Counted from the first letter of the stretch, positions 24,177 to 34,463 are shown. The stretch: 64,000 bases of DNA from Pseudomonadota bacterium (GCA_023388715.1 JAEWFT010000055.1:7432-71431), one strand, 5' to 3'. The notes: generated by a model not told the origin, from the letters alone. Translations and numbers: made by a program.

Positions 24177-24656
24177 ATGTTCCGTCGCCACGCAGCGTTC
24201 GTCGTCGCCATCCTGATTGCCGCATTGCTCGCGGCCTGCGCAGGGGGGCCGGTGCGGCGCGTGTCGGAACCGGCGGCCAGCATCCAGCAGCTGACGGTGC
24301 GCGCCGATGGCCGCTGGGACGTCCAGCTGCGGCTCAACAATTTCAGCAGCATGGCGATGCGCTTCAGCGACGCGAAGCTCGACATCGCCTTCGATGGCAC
24401 CGCGGCTGCGCGCATCGAAGCCAGCCCGGGCATCGAGGTGGGGCCCGAATCTGCCGACGTCTTCACCACCACCGTCACCCCGCTGCCGGAAGGCCGCGCG
24501 CGGATGGCCACCGCACTGGCCGATGGCCGCGGCGTGTCCTACGCCCTGAGCGGCAGCGTGCGCGCCGCCCCGCAAGACGCCAGCCCGCGCGAGTACCGGA
24601 TCAAGCGGGAGAGCGCGCTCTCGCCGGTGCCGGGCATGCCGGGCGTGCTGCGCTGA
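24177..24656 (+). CDS. LEA/WHy-like lipoprotein
   Basis: 159-residue protein with signal peptide and lipobox LLAAC. The mature domain has QQLTVRADGRWDVQLRLNNF-type alternating strands and resembles the LEA14/WHy fold (beta-sandwich found in stress proteins), which is a structural guess from pattern. It has a good Shine-Dalgarno (GGAGG) before ATG 24177. Stands alone between a small gene and the acyl-CoA dehydrogenase on the same strand. Confidence 0.7.
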   Translation: MFRRHAAFVVAILIAALLAACAGGPVRRVSEPAASIQQLTVRADGRWDVQLRLNNFSSMAMRFSDAKLDIAFDGTAAARIEASPGIEVGPESADVFTTTVTPLPEGRARMATALADGRGVSYALSGSVRAAPQDASPREYRIKRESALSPVPGMPGVLR

Positions 24657-24747
24657 CCCGGGCTGGCCCGCGCGCCAGTCTCCATACGCCGTAGTATGCT
24701 TCGGCTTCCCGGGCCGGACGCTGGCCCGCCCCGACCGAGGACCCCGC

Positions 24748-26538
24748 ATGGCTAGCTACAAGGCACCCCTGGACGATCTGCGCTTTGCCCTCTACGACGT
24801 GCTGGGCGCCGAAGCGATCTTCCAGCGGCTTGGTTTCGACGAGGTGGGCCGCGAACTGGTGGACGCGGTACTCGACGAAGCGGCGCGCTTCACCGAGACC
24901 GTGCTGGCCCCGCTCAACCGCGTCGGTGACGAGGTGGGCTGCAGCTACGACAAGGCCACCGGCGAGGTCACCCCGCCGCCCGGCTTCAAGGACGCCTTCG
25001 ACAAGTTCGTCGAGGGCGGCTGGACCGGCCTGACCAACGCACCCGAGCACGGCGGCCAGGGCATGCCGGCGCTGCTGGGCGGCGTGCTCACCGAGATGGT
25101 GGACAGCGCCAACCTCGCCTGGGGCAACTTCCCGATGCTCAGCCACGGCGCGGTCAAGGCGCTGGAGACCTACGGCGAGGACTGGCAGAAGACGGTGTTC
25201 CTGGAGCCGCTGGTGGCTGGCCGGTGGACCGGCACCATGTGCCTGACCGAGCCGCACTGCGGCACCGACCTTGGCCTGCTCAAGACCCGCGCCGAGCCCG
25301 TCGCCGACGGCAAGTACGCGATCACCGGCACCAAGATCTTCATCACCGCCGGAGAGCACGACCTCGTGCCCAACATCGTGCACCTGGTGTTGGCCAAGCT
25401 GCCGGACGCGCCGCCCGGCGCCAAGGGCATCTCGCTGTTCGTGGTGCCCAAGTTCAAGGTGGCGCGCGACGGCACCGTCGGCGAGCGCAACGCGGTGCGC
25501 TGCGGCGCGATCGAGCACAAGATGGGCATCCACGGCAGCGCCACCTGCGTGATGAACTTCGACGGCGCCGAGGGCTACCTGGTCGGCCAGCCGCACAAGG
25601 GCCTGCAGGCGATGTTCGTGATGATGAACTCGGCGCGCCTGGGCGTGGGCGTGCAGGGCCTGGGGCTGTCCGAGCGCGCCTACCAGAACGCCCTGCGCTA
25701 CGCCCGCGAGCGCCTGCAGTCGCGCGCCCTGTCCGGCGCGAAGCATCCGGACAAGCCGGCCGACCCGATCATCGTGCACCCGGACGTGCGCCGCATGCTG
25801 CTGTCGCAAAAGGCGTTGAACGAAGGCGGGCGCCTGCTCAGCCTGCACGCCTATTCGCTGCTGGACGTGGCCGAGCGCGCGCAGGATCCGGCGGAGCGCG
25901 AGCGCGCCGAGACCCTGGTCGGCTTCCTGACCCCGATCGCCAAGGCCTGCCTGACCGAATGGTCGATCGAGAACACCTACAACGCGATGCAGTGCTTCGG
26001 CGGCCATGGCTATATCGCCGAGCACGGGATGGAGCAGCTGGCGCGCGATGCCCGCATCACCACGTTGTACGAGGGCACCACCGGCATCCAGTCGCTGGAC
26101 CTGATCGGGCGCAAGACCGCGGCCACCCGGGGCGCGGGGCTGAAGCTGTTCATCGCCGAGGTGGAAGCTTTCGCGAAGCAGCATGAAGGCGACGCCGCGC
26201 TGGCCGAATTCATCGCGCCGCTGCGCGCCAAGTGCGGCGAATGGAGCAAGCTCACCATCGAGACGCTGACCCGCGCCGCCAGCAACCCCGAGGAGCTGGG
26301 CGCGGCCAGCACCGACTACCTGTTCTATTCGGGCTACGTGGTGCTGGCGTACTGGTGGGCGCGCAGCGTCGCCGCCGCCAACGGGTCCGACCGCCCGCAG
26401 TCGTTCAAGGACGCCAAGCGCGACACCGCACGCTTCTACTTCGCGCGCATCCTGCCGCGCACGCTCGCGCACAAGGCCGCGATCGAAGCCGGCGCCGCGC
26501 CGCTGATGGCGATGGCCGCGGACGCGTTCGGGGAGTGA
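24748..26538 (+). CDS. Acyl-CoA dehydrogenase
   Basis: FAD-dependent beta-oxidation enzyme, 596 residues, of the long AcdA/FadE-like group with N-terminal and C-terminal extensions. The FAD/substrate core includes TGTMCLTEPHCGTDLG, ITGTKIFITAGEHD, NSARLGVGVQGLG and QCFGGHGYIAEHGMEQLARDAR; LYEGTTGIQSLDLIGRK holds the probable catalytic glutamate. Long-chain preference is inferred from size. Monocistronic; TAGTAT/TATGCT hexamers near 24692-24700 may form the promoter. Confidence 0.92.
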   Translation: MASYKAPLDDLRFALYDVLGAEAIFQRLGFDEVGRELVDAVLDEAARFTETVLAPLNRVGDEVGCSYDKATGEVTPPPGFKDAFDKFVEGGWTGLTNAPEHGGQGMPALLGGVLTEMVDSANLAWGNFPMLSHGAVKALETYGEDWQKTVFLEPLVAGRWTGTMCLTEPHCGTDLGLLKTRAEPVADGKYAITGTKIFITAGEHDLVPNIVHLVLAKLPDAPPGAKGISLFVVPKFKVARDGTVGERNAVRCGAIEHKMGIHGSATCVMNFDGAEGYLVGQPHKGLQAMFVMMNSARLGVGVQGLGLSERAYQNALRYARERLQSRALSGAKHPDKPADPIIVHPDVRRMLLSQKALNEGGRLLSLHAYSLLDVAERAQDPAERERAETLVGFLTPIAKACLTEWSIENTYNAMQCFGGHGYIAEHGMEQLARDARITTLYEGTTGIQSLDLIGRKTAATRGAGLKLFIAEVEAFAKQHEGDAALAEFIAPLRAKCGEWSKLTIETLTRAASNPEELGAASTDYLFYSGYVVLAYWWARSVAAANGSDRPQSFKDAKRDTARFYFARILPRTLAHKAAIEAGAAPLMAMAADAFGE

Positions 26539-26597
26539 GGTCATGAACCCGGCACCCACGGGTGCCGGGGTCGGCCCGATCGGTGGGCACGGGCACG

Positions 26598-26625
26598 TTA
26601 CAAATCGTCACCGAAGGCGTATAAG
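26598..26625 (+). promoter_or_regulatory. Sigma-70 promoter before the HNH gene
   Basis: TTACAA (26598-26603), 16-base spacer, TATAAG (26620-26625). The expected transcription start is only about 5 bases before the ATG at 26637. Confidence 0.6.
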
Positions 26626-26636
26626 CTGGTTTCCCC

Positions 26637-27320
26637 ATGGAGACCGACAGAGCGACGATTCGCCTGGTCCATGGCCGGCCCCGCCCCGCGATGGCGCATG
26701 CGGATGGCCAGTTTTCCTTCCCGGCGTCACCGCCCCGCCCGTTCCAGCATCCCGGCCTGCGCTTCCTTGGGCTGGACGCGCACGGCCGCGCGCTGGACTG
26801 GCTGAGCTGGCAGGACGCCACCTGCCTCTACGCGCGTGGCGCGGTGGCCTGGACCCTGGGTGATCCATGCCTGGAGGTGCATGGCGGCATCTGCCGGGCC
26901 AGCAGCGAGCGCAGCATTCTGCAGTTGCACCCGATCATCGCGGCCCGCGGCCACGCCCGCGCGCGGGCGCTGGACCCGACCCCGGCGCTGACCAATGCGG
27001 CGCTGTTCGCGCGCGATCGCCATCTTTGCCTGTACTGCGGCAGCGACACGCCGCGCGGGGCGCTGACCCGCGACCACGTGCAACCGGTGTCCAAGGGTGG
27101 CCGCGATGTCTGGGAGAACGTGGTCAGCGCCTGCTTCCACTGCAATTCGCGCAAGGGCAACCGCACCCCCCAGCAGGCCAACATGCCGCTGCTGGCGGTT
27201 CCCTACCGGCCCAGCTGGATCGAGCACCTGATCCTGTCCAACCGCAACATCCTCGCCGACCAGATGGCGTTCCTGGCCGCGCAGCTGCCGCGGAAGAGGC
27301 CGCCGCGCCCGGCAGCCTGA
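26637..27320 (+). CDS. HNH-endonuclease-fold protein
   Basis: 227 residues with a C-terminal HNH domain: CLYC (cysteine pair), LTRDHVQPVSKGG with the catalytic His region, WENVVSACFHCNSRKGNRTP with the second CxxC and final Asn. The N-terminal half has LDWLSWQDATCLYARGAVAWTLGDP, common to a widespread chromosomal HNH family of unknown role. Nothing nearby suggests restriction or phage function. The start is uncertain: no Shine-Dalgarno before 26637, and ATG at 26691 is an alternative. Confidence 0.85.
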   Translation: METDRATIRLVHGRPRPAMAHADGQFSFPASPPRPFQHPGLRFLGLDAHGRALDWLSWQDATCLYARGAVAWTLGDPCLEVHGGICRASSERSILQLHPIIAARGHARARALDPTPALTNAALFARDRHLCLYCGSDTPRGALTRDHVQPVSKGGRDVWENVVSACFHCNSRKGNRTPQQANMPLLAVPYRPSWIEHLILSNRNILADQMAFLAAQLPRKRPPRPAA

Positions 27321-27413
27321 ACCCGGCTGCGGACCAGCGCAATGGAATGTGACCGCGCGCGTTGACGTGCCCGCCCCGCTTCGCAACACTCGGGTTTTCG
27401 GGAGGGGGATCCC

Positions 27414-28541
27414 ATGGCGCTAACGCTTGGCACCACAGGCATGGATGCAACCACGGAGGCCGCGGTCAAGGCGGCCTTCGCGGAGGCCAACGCGCAGACC
27501 GGCAATCGCTGGACGCTGGCGGACGGCGACCGGGCCGATTTCGTGGTGATCGACATGGACAGCCTGTACGGGCCGATGAGCTGGCTGCGGCTGCATGCCG
27601 CCGGCCGCAAGGTGATCGGCCTGACCAGCGTGGAGCGCAGCCAGACCGACTTCCGGCTGCCGCGCCCGCTGAGCAGCACCGACATGGCGGTCCTGCTGAG
27701 CGAGCTGGCCAATGGCGATGATGCCGCAGCGCCCGCGCAAGCCAGCGCGCCCGCCGAGCCCGAGGCGCCACCCTCGGCGGCCACCCCTGCTCCCGCGCCC
27801 ACCGACGAGCTGCCCGCGATTGAGGCGATGCAGGACGACGTCACCGAATCCGCGCCCGAGCCGGCCCCGGTGTTGCCGCAGGCGCCGTTCGCCGAGTCCG
27901 CCGAGGCGCCGCTGGCCGTAGCGGAGCCGGACGCGCTGCCCGAGGCGGAAGCGCCACCCGAGCCGCCGCCGGCGGACCGGCCCCTGCATGCCTGGCTGAC
28001 CGGCAAGGAGCTGTCGCAGCCGTTCCGCGTGCAACGCGACGGCCTGCCCACGCTCTGGATCGACCCGGTCAACGGCGTATGGCACGGCCCGGCGGCGCTG
28101 AAGGGGATTGCCGGGCATTTCGAGGGGACTTGGCGCCGCGAGGATTTCGACGCGCCCGATCCCGCCGAGTGGAGCCGCGGCGCCGAGGCGGCGGGACCGG
28201 CGCAACAGCTCGCGCGGCTGCACTGGATGAGCGGGCTTTCCAGCGGCCACGGCGCGCTGCTGCCGGGCCCGGATCCCGATGGCCAGTACCGCCTGAGCAA
28301 GTGGCCGCAGACCGAGCGCGAGTATCCCAAGCACTTCCGCATCGCCACCGCGATGATGAAGGGGCCCGCCACCGTCAACGAAGTGGCCGAGGCCAGCGGC
28401 GTGTCGCGCGAGGAAGTCTGCGATTTCGTCAACGCCAACCTGGCGACCGGCTATGCGGAGTTCGTGCCGCCGCCCCCACCGGAGCCGGAGGCCCCGCCGC
28501 CCAAGCCCGCCGGGCTGTTCGGTCGCATGCGGGGGCGCTGA
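27414..28541 (+). CDS. Two-domain protein of unknown function (degenerate receiver-like N-terminus)
   Basis: Unrecognised 375-residue cytoplasmic protein. Residues 1-100 alternate strands and helices with ADFVVIDMDSLYGPMSWL near the place of a response-regulator phosphorylation site and VIGLTSVERSQTDFRLPRPL near the switch, so a degenerate receiver domain is suspected, not shown. Residues 103-187 are an Ala/Pro/Glu-rich linker. Residues 190-355 form a second domain ending in a winged-helix-like ATVNEVAEASGVSREEVCDFVNANLATGYAEFV. SD GGAGGGGG lies 8 bases before the ATG. Monocistronic, convergent with rlmKL. Confidence 0.7.
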   Translation: MALTLGTTGMDATTEAAVKAAFAEANAQTGNRWTLADGDRADFVVIDMDSLYGPMSWLRLHAAGRKVIGLTSVERSQTDFRLPRPLSSTDMAVLLSELANGDDAAAPAQASAPAEPEAPPSAATPAPAPTDELPAIEAMQDDVTESAPEPAPVLPQAPFAESAEAPLAVAEPDALPEAEAPPEPPPADRPLHAWLTGKELSQPFRVQRDGLPTLWIDPVNGVWHGPAALKGIAGHFEGTWRREDFDAPDPAEWSRGAEAAGPAQQLARLHWMSGLSSGHGALLPGPDPDGQYRLSKWPQTEREYPKHFRIATAMMKGPATVNEVAEASGVSREEVCDFVNANLATGYAEFVPPPPPEPEAPPPKPAGLFGRMRGR

Positions 28542-28578
28542 CGGCGGCGGGACGGCTTCGCGCCCGGGGGTGGATCGA

Positions 28579-30704
<2,126 letters not shown>

Positions 30705-30708
<4 letters not shown>

Positions 30709-31235
30709 GGAGACAGCCCGGCCAGCAGCGCCGCGAAGGCATCCGCGCTCGCCCGCACGTGCGCGGACAGGCGATGCGCGTCATCCACCAGCAGCAGGCG
30801 AGCGCTTCTTGCCGCGGCCCAGTCCACCACCGCCGCGGCCGGGATCAACTCGTCGTGCCAGCCATGCACGATCGACATCGGCACCTCGGCGGCCTGCATC
30901 GGCGGCGCCTCGCCCATTCGCACGGGCGGCGCCATCAGGAAGAGCGCTGCAACCGGCACCTGCAACGACACGTGGCCGGAGATCCACGCGCCCAGGCTGG
31001 AGCCCGCAAGCACCACCGGTCCGCGCCCGGCCGCATCGTGGGCCAGCGCCTGCAGGCGGGCCACGCGGGTCGCCACGTCGCCCATCCGGCCATGCTCGCG
31101 GCGCGCGTCGAGGTCGGTGTAATCGGGCCGCTCGCTGCTCCAGCCCAGGCGCTCGGCGACATCGGCCAGCGCGGTGACCTTGGCGGCGTCCGGGCCGCTT
31201 TCGAAGCCATGCGAAAGGATGCAGTGGCCCGTCAC
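30705..31235 (-). CDS. Small alpha/beta hydrolase (YqiA/YcfP-like)
   Basis: 176 residues if started at GTG 31235. It begins [18 protein letters not shown], has the nucleophile elbow GSSLG (78-82, Ser80) and a C-terminal VDDAHRLS with the likely catalytic His; an Asp in HGWHDELIP completes the triad. Longer starts (ATG 31292 or 31301) would cover the divergent amidase promoter and add nonhomologous-looking residues, so GTG is preferred. Esterase-like activity is inferred; substrate unknown. Four-base overlap with rlmKL. Confidence 0.72.
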
Positions 31236-31282
31236 GGGGACGTGCTCGGGGCGGTGGCGGAAGCGGGATGCGGCATCCGCGA

Positions 31283-31292
31283 ATGCTAGCAT
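31283..31292. promoter_or_regulatory. Palindromic divergent -10 element ATGCTAGCAT
   Basis: A 10-bp perfect palindrome that supplies TAGCAT on both strands. On the plus strand TAGCAT (31287-31292) stands 7 bases before the amidase ATG. On the minus strand it would start transcription of the hydrolase-rlmKL unit about 40 bases before the GTG. Confidence 0.4.
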
Positions 31293-31299
31293 CGCGCCC

Positions 31300-31875
31300 A
31301 TGCATGCCCCCCCGCGCCCGCACCACCTGCCGTACGCGGACATGCTGGCGGAGCGCGCGCTGGACGGCATCGACACGGTGGTGATCCACTGCACCGAGCT
31401 GCCGGACCTCGCCACCGCGCGCGGCTTCGGCGAGCGGATCCTCTACGGATCCGGCACCGGCAACAGCGGCCACTACTACATCGATCGCGACGGCAGCACC
31501 TTCGAGTACGTGCCGGCCGGGCGCATCGCGCACCACACCCGCGGCTGGAACGCACGCAGCGTCGGCATCGAACTGGTCAACCGCGGTCGCCATCCGCACT
31601 GGCTGGACTCCCGCCACCAGGCGATGGACGAGCCCTACCCGCAGCCGCAGGTCGCCGCGCTGGTTGCGCTGCTGCACGGGTTGCAGAAGCGCCTGCCGTC
31701 GCTGCTGCTGATCGCGGGGCACGAGGACCTGGACCTGGACGAGGTTCCGGCCAGCGACGATCCCGCGCTGCGCGTGCGTCGCAAGCGCGATCCGGGTCCC
31801 CTCTTCCCGTGGGAACGGGTGGTGGCGGAGGTGGCGTTGCACCGCATTCGCGCCGGCGAGGCGCCGGCCCCGTAA
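31300..31875 (+). CDS. AmpD-type N-acetylmuramoyl-L-alanine amidase
   Basis: Zinc amidase of the amidase_2 family, 191 residues, without signal peptide, so probably cytoplasmic like AmpD, which recycles anhydro-muropeptides. Zn ligands are visible as His30 (VVIHCTE), His141 (AGHEDLDLDEV) and Asp164 (KRDPGPLFPW). SGHYYIDRDG (56-65) is the conserved substrate strand. AmpD role in beta-lactamase regulation cannot be inferred from context. tesB follows after 9 bases with its own -10-like element. Confidence 0.85.
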   Translation: MHAPPRPHHLPYADMLAERALDGIDTVVIHCTELPDLATARGFGERILYGSGTGNSGHYYIDRDGSTFEYVPAGRIAHHTRGWNARSVGIELVNRGRHPHWLDSRHQAMDEPYPQPQVAALVALLHGLQKRLPSLLLIAGHEDLDLDEVPASDDPALRVRRKRDPGPLFPWERVVAEVALHRIRAGEAPAP

Positions 31876-31878
31876 AAT
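31873..31878 (+). promoter_or_regulatory. -10-like hexamer TAAAAT 6 bases before tesB
   Basis: TAAAAT overlaps the amidase stop codon region and stands exactly six bases before the tesB ATG. There is no room for a Shine-Dalgarno after the expected start of transcription. Confidence 0.5.
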
Positions 31879-31884
31879 CGCGGC

Positions 31885-32760
31885 ATGACCTCCCCCGTTT
31901 CCGAACTGATCGAGCTGCTCTCGCTGGAGCGGCTGGAAGACAACCTGTTCCGTGGCCAGAGCCGCGACATCGGCACCAAGTACGTGTTCGGCGGCCAGGT
32001 GCTGGGGCAGGCGCTGTCCGCGGCGCAGGCGACGCTGGAGACGGCGCGCGCGGCGCACTCGCTGCATGCCTACTTCCTGCGCGCCGGCGACATCGAGCAC
32101 CCGATCGTCTACCACGTCGACCGCACCCGCGATGGCGGCAGCTTCTCGGTGCGGCGGGTGACCGCCATCCAGCACGGCAAGGTCATCTTCTTCTGCGCCG
32201 CCTCGTTCCAGGAGGCGGAACCGGGCGCGGAGCACCAGCTGTCGATGCCGGAAGTGCCGCGCCCGGAGGACATCGAGCAGGCGCTGGCGATCCCCCCGGA
32301 GAAGCTCGCCCTGCTGCCGACCAAGGTGCAGCGCTGGCTGGACCGGATGGGGCCGTTCGAATTCCGGCACGTGTACCCGCGCGACGAACTGCAGCCGCCC
32401 AAGCGCCCGCCGTTCCAGCAGGTCTGGTTCCGCCTGGCGCAAAAGGTGGGCGATGCGCCCGAGCTGCATCGCGCGCTGCTGGCCTATGCCAGCGACTTCC
32501 ACCTGCTCGGCACCGCCACCTTCCCGCATGGCATCAGCTACTACCAGCCGGACGTGCAGATGGCATCGCTGGACCATGCGCTGTGGTTCCACCGCGAGTT
32601 CCGCGCCGACGACTGGCTGCTGTACAGCATCGACAGTCCCAGCGCGCAAGGTGCCCGCGGGCTGGCGCGCGGGCTGGTCTACGACCGCGAGGGGCGGCTG
32701 GTGGCCAGCACCGTGCAGGAAGGCATGATCCGGGTGATGCCGCCCAAGGCCGGGGGCTGA
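31885..32760 (+). CDS. tesB: Acyl-CoA thioesterase II
   Basis: Double-hotdog thioesterase hydrolysing acyl-CoA to fatty acid and CoA. The 291-residue length is typical. It has NLFRGQSRDIGTKYVFGGQVLGQAL in the first hotdog, HSLHAYFLRAGD, and in the second hotdog ASDFHLLGTATFPHG and SLDHALWFHREFRADDWLLY, with the conserved Asp/Thr/Gln set of TesB. A DUF2007-like gene follows after 1 base. Confidence 0.94.
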   Translation: MTSPVSELIELLSLERLEDNLFRGQSRDIGTKYVFGGQVLGQALSAAQATLETARAAHSLHAYFLRAGDIEHPIVYHVDRTRDGGSFSVRRVTAIQHGKVIFFCAASFQEAEPGAEHQLSMPEVPRPEDIEQALAIPPEKLALLPTKVQRWLDRMGPFEFRHVYPRDELQPPKRPPFQQVWFRLAQKVGDAPELHRALLAYASDFHLLGTATFPHGISYYQPDVQMASLDHALWFHREFRADDWLLYSIDSPSAQGARGLARGLVYDREGRLVASTVQEGMIRVMPPKAGG

Positions 32761-32761
32761 G

Positions 32762-33577
32762 GTGCGCCAGGTCTTCACCAGCGCGCGACTGGAGAACGTG
32801 GAGGCGGTGGCCGACCTGCTGCGCGCCGAGGGCATCGAGGTGCAGATCATCAACGGCCGCTCCTACCGCGGCGGCCGCCGCGGGCAGTTCAGCTACCGCG
32901 AGCGCGAGGAGCCGGTGAACCGCCCCTCGGTGTGGATCGTGCGCGCCGAAGACCAGCCGCGCGGGCGCCAGCTGCTGCGCGACGCGGGCCTGCTCGACAG
33001 CTCCCGCGAAGGCGCGTCCAGCTATCTCGCCGCCGACGTCCTGACGGGCGGGCGCAAGGCGCCGGCATCCAGCCGCGGCATGCGCCTGAAGCTCGGCCTG
33101 CTGCTGTTGATCGGCGTGGTGATCGGGCTGGCGGTGTTTGCCGGTCGCCGCTACCTGCCGGGGGATGGCGGCGCGCCTGCCCGCGCTCCCGTGGCCGCGC
33201 CCGCCGCGCCCGCGCCCCCGCCACTGGTGCCGGACATGGTCGAGGCGCCCGAGGTGTACCGCGCGGACGTCCCCACCGCGCTCGCCGCACGGCTGCTGGC
33301 CGAGGCGCTGGAGCAGCCGGCCCTGCGCGAGGCCTGCGTCAGCGTGGACGACGGCGACCCCGGCGCGGCGGTGCTGCAGGCGGTACCGCAGGGCGCGATC
33401 CGCCTGTACCCGCGCTCGGCCTGCCCCGGCGCCTCCATGCCGGTGATCGCCATCCGCGACTACCTCACCGATGGCAGCGGCAGCGGCAGCGTGCAGTTGC
33501 AGGTGGGCGATGGCGCTGAGCGCAACTTCCAGGCTACCCGCGACGGCACCCGCTGGGAACTGCGCGAGTTGCGCTGA
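32762..33577 (+). CDS. DUF2007-like single-span membrane protein
   Basis: 271 residues from GTG 32762, one base after tesB. The N-terminal 80 residues (RQVFTSARLENVEAVADLL, EGIEVQIING, SVWIVRAED) look like a DUF2007 domain, a small alpha/beta fold of unknown, possibly signalling, role. A transmembrane segment lies at about 110-128, then an Ala/Pro linker and a periplasmic domain ending QATRDGTRWELREL. Homologues in xanthomonads have been labelled pathogenicity-like, with no mechanism known to me. Confidence 0.75.
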   Translation: MRQVFTSARLENVEAVADLLRAEGIEVQIINGRSYRGGRRGQFSYREREEPVNRPSVWIVRAEDQPRGRQLLRDAGLLDSSREGASSYLAADVLTGGRKAPASSRGMRLKLGLLLLIGVVIGLAVFAGRRYLPGDGGAPARAPVAAPAAPAPPPLVPDMVEAPEVYRADVPTALAARLLAEALEQPALREACVSVDDGDPGAAVLQAVPQGAIRLYPRSACPGASMPVIAIRDYLTDGSGSGSVQLQVGDGAERNFQATRDGTRWELRELR

Positions 33578-33591
33578 GCCCGCATGCGAAA

Positions 33592-33612
33592 GCGCCCGGA
33601 CATGCCGGGCGC
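33592..33612 (-). terminator. GC-rich hairpin terminator for the EF-hand gene
   Basis: 8-bp stem GCGCCCGG/CCGGGCGC with a 5-base loop. On the minus strand it is followed by TTTCGC, a short U-run. On the plus strand no T-run follows, so it should act mainly on the EF-hand transcript. Confidence 0.5.
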
Positions 33613-33634
33613 CAGTGTCACGATGCCTGCCCGC

Positions 33635-34357
33635 TCAGCGGGTGTCGGGCGCCGCCTTGCGCTTGCCCCCGCCGTGCATCGGCTTGTGGGCATCGAACTC
33701 AGCCCTGCTGATGGCGCCGTCCTTGTTGGTGTCGATCCGGTCGAACATCTCGGCCATGCGCTTCGCGCTCTCGGCTTGGGTCGGCAGCGCCTTGCCTGCG
33801 GCCTTCGCGCGCTGCTCCATCGCTTGGTGGCGCTGTGTCGCCTGCGCGCTGCGGTGCGCGGTGAACTCGTCGCGGCTCAGGCGGCCGTCCCGGTTGGCAT
33901 CGGCGCCGGCGAAGAACTGGGCGCGGCGCTCGGCCATGCGCGCCTGCATGTCGGCGCGATCAAGGTAACCGTCCTTGTTCGCGTCCATCGCGTCGAAGCG
34001 CTCGGCAAGACGGCTCGCGGCCGCTTGCGCCTCCGCCTTGCTGACGCGGCCATCCCCATCCGTGTCCATCCGCCTCATGCCCTTGCCGCCATGCATGCCT
34101 CCGTGCATGCGCTTGCCGCCCTGGTGGCGCATGGGGCGCTCGCTGGCGTCAAGCCGGCCATCCTTGTTGGCGTCCAGCTGGTCGAACCTGGCCGCCAGCC
34201 GCGGGAACTTCGCCGCCTCGGCGCGATCGATCACGCCATCGCCATTGGCGTCCATCGCTGCCTGCACGGGCTTGGGCGCGGTCGCCGTCTGCGCGATCGC
34301 CAAGGTGGAAGCCAGCGCCACGGCGACGGCGGCGGCCAGGAGATGCGTCTTGTTCAT
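33635..34357 (-). CDS. Secreted six-EF-hand calcium-binding protein
   Basis: 240-residue precursor with a signal peptide (about 1-22). Six canonical EF-hand loops are readable at 36-47, 62-73, 98-109, 125-136, 153-164 and 209-220 (for example DANGDGVIDRAE and DTNKDGAISRAE), each keeping Asp at loop positions 1, 3 or Asn, 5 and an acidic residue at 12. Between loops 2 and 3 is a Met/His/Gly-rich stretch (76-97) that might bind copper or other metals. Role unknown; periplasmic or secreted calcium buffer or sensor is inferred. Confidence 0.88.
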   Translation of the reverse strand: MNKTHLLAAAVAVALASTLAIAQTATAPKPVQAAMDANGDGVIDRAEAAKFPRLAARFDQLDANKDGRLDASERPMRHQGGKRMHGGMHGGKGMRRMDTDGDGRVSKAEAQAAASRLAERFDAMDANKDGYLDRADMQARMAERRAQFFAGADANRDGRLSRDEFTAHRSAQATQRHQAMEQRAKAAGKALPTQAESAKRMAEMFDRIDTNKDGAISRAEFDAHKPMHGGGKRKAAPDTR

Positions 34358-34457
34358 GGGGCGTCCTCTGCTCCCGGCACCGGCCGGGGTTGCATGGGAA
34401 AACGCGCCAGCCGCGTGCAGGTTGACGCCCAGGCCTGCGCGGAGATGAACGGCGGTC

Positions 34458-34463
34458 TATGCT
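34458..34463 (+). promoter_or_regulatory. -10-like hexamer TATGCT 6 bases before bpt
   Basis: TATGCT, six bases, ATG. It fits the leaderless arrangement seen at tgt and tesB, in the divergent gap opposite the EF-hand gene. Confidence 0.4.

Noticed and set aside
26548..26569. GC-rich hairpin CCCGGCACCC/GGGTGCCGGG after the acyl-CoA dehydrogenase as a terminator
   Set aside because: The stem is perfect but the loop is only two bases in that pairing and no T-run follows on either strand, so I do not call it a terminator.
31174..31299. Upstream extension of the AmpD-like gene
   Set aside because: The frame remains open, but the added residues are antisense to the hydrolase gene and lack similarity to AmpD; a -10-like hexamer lies just before ATG 31300.
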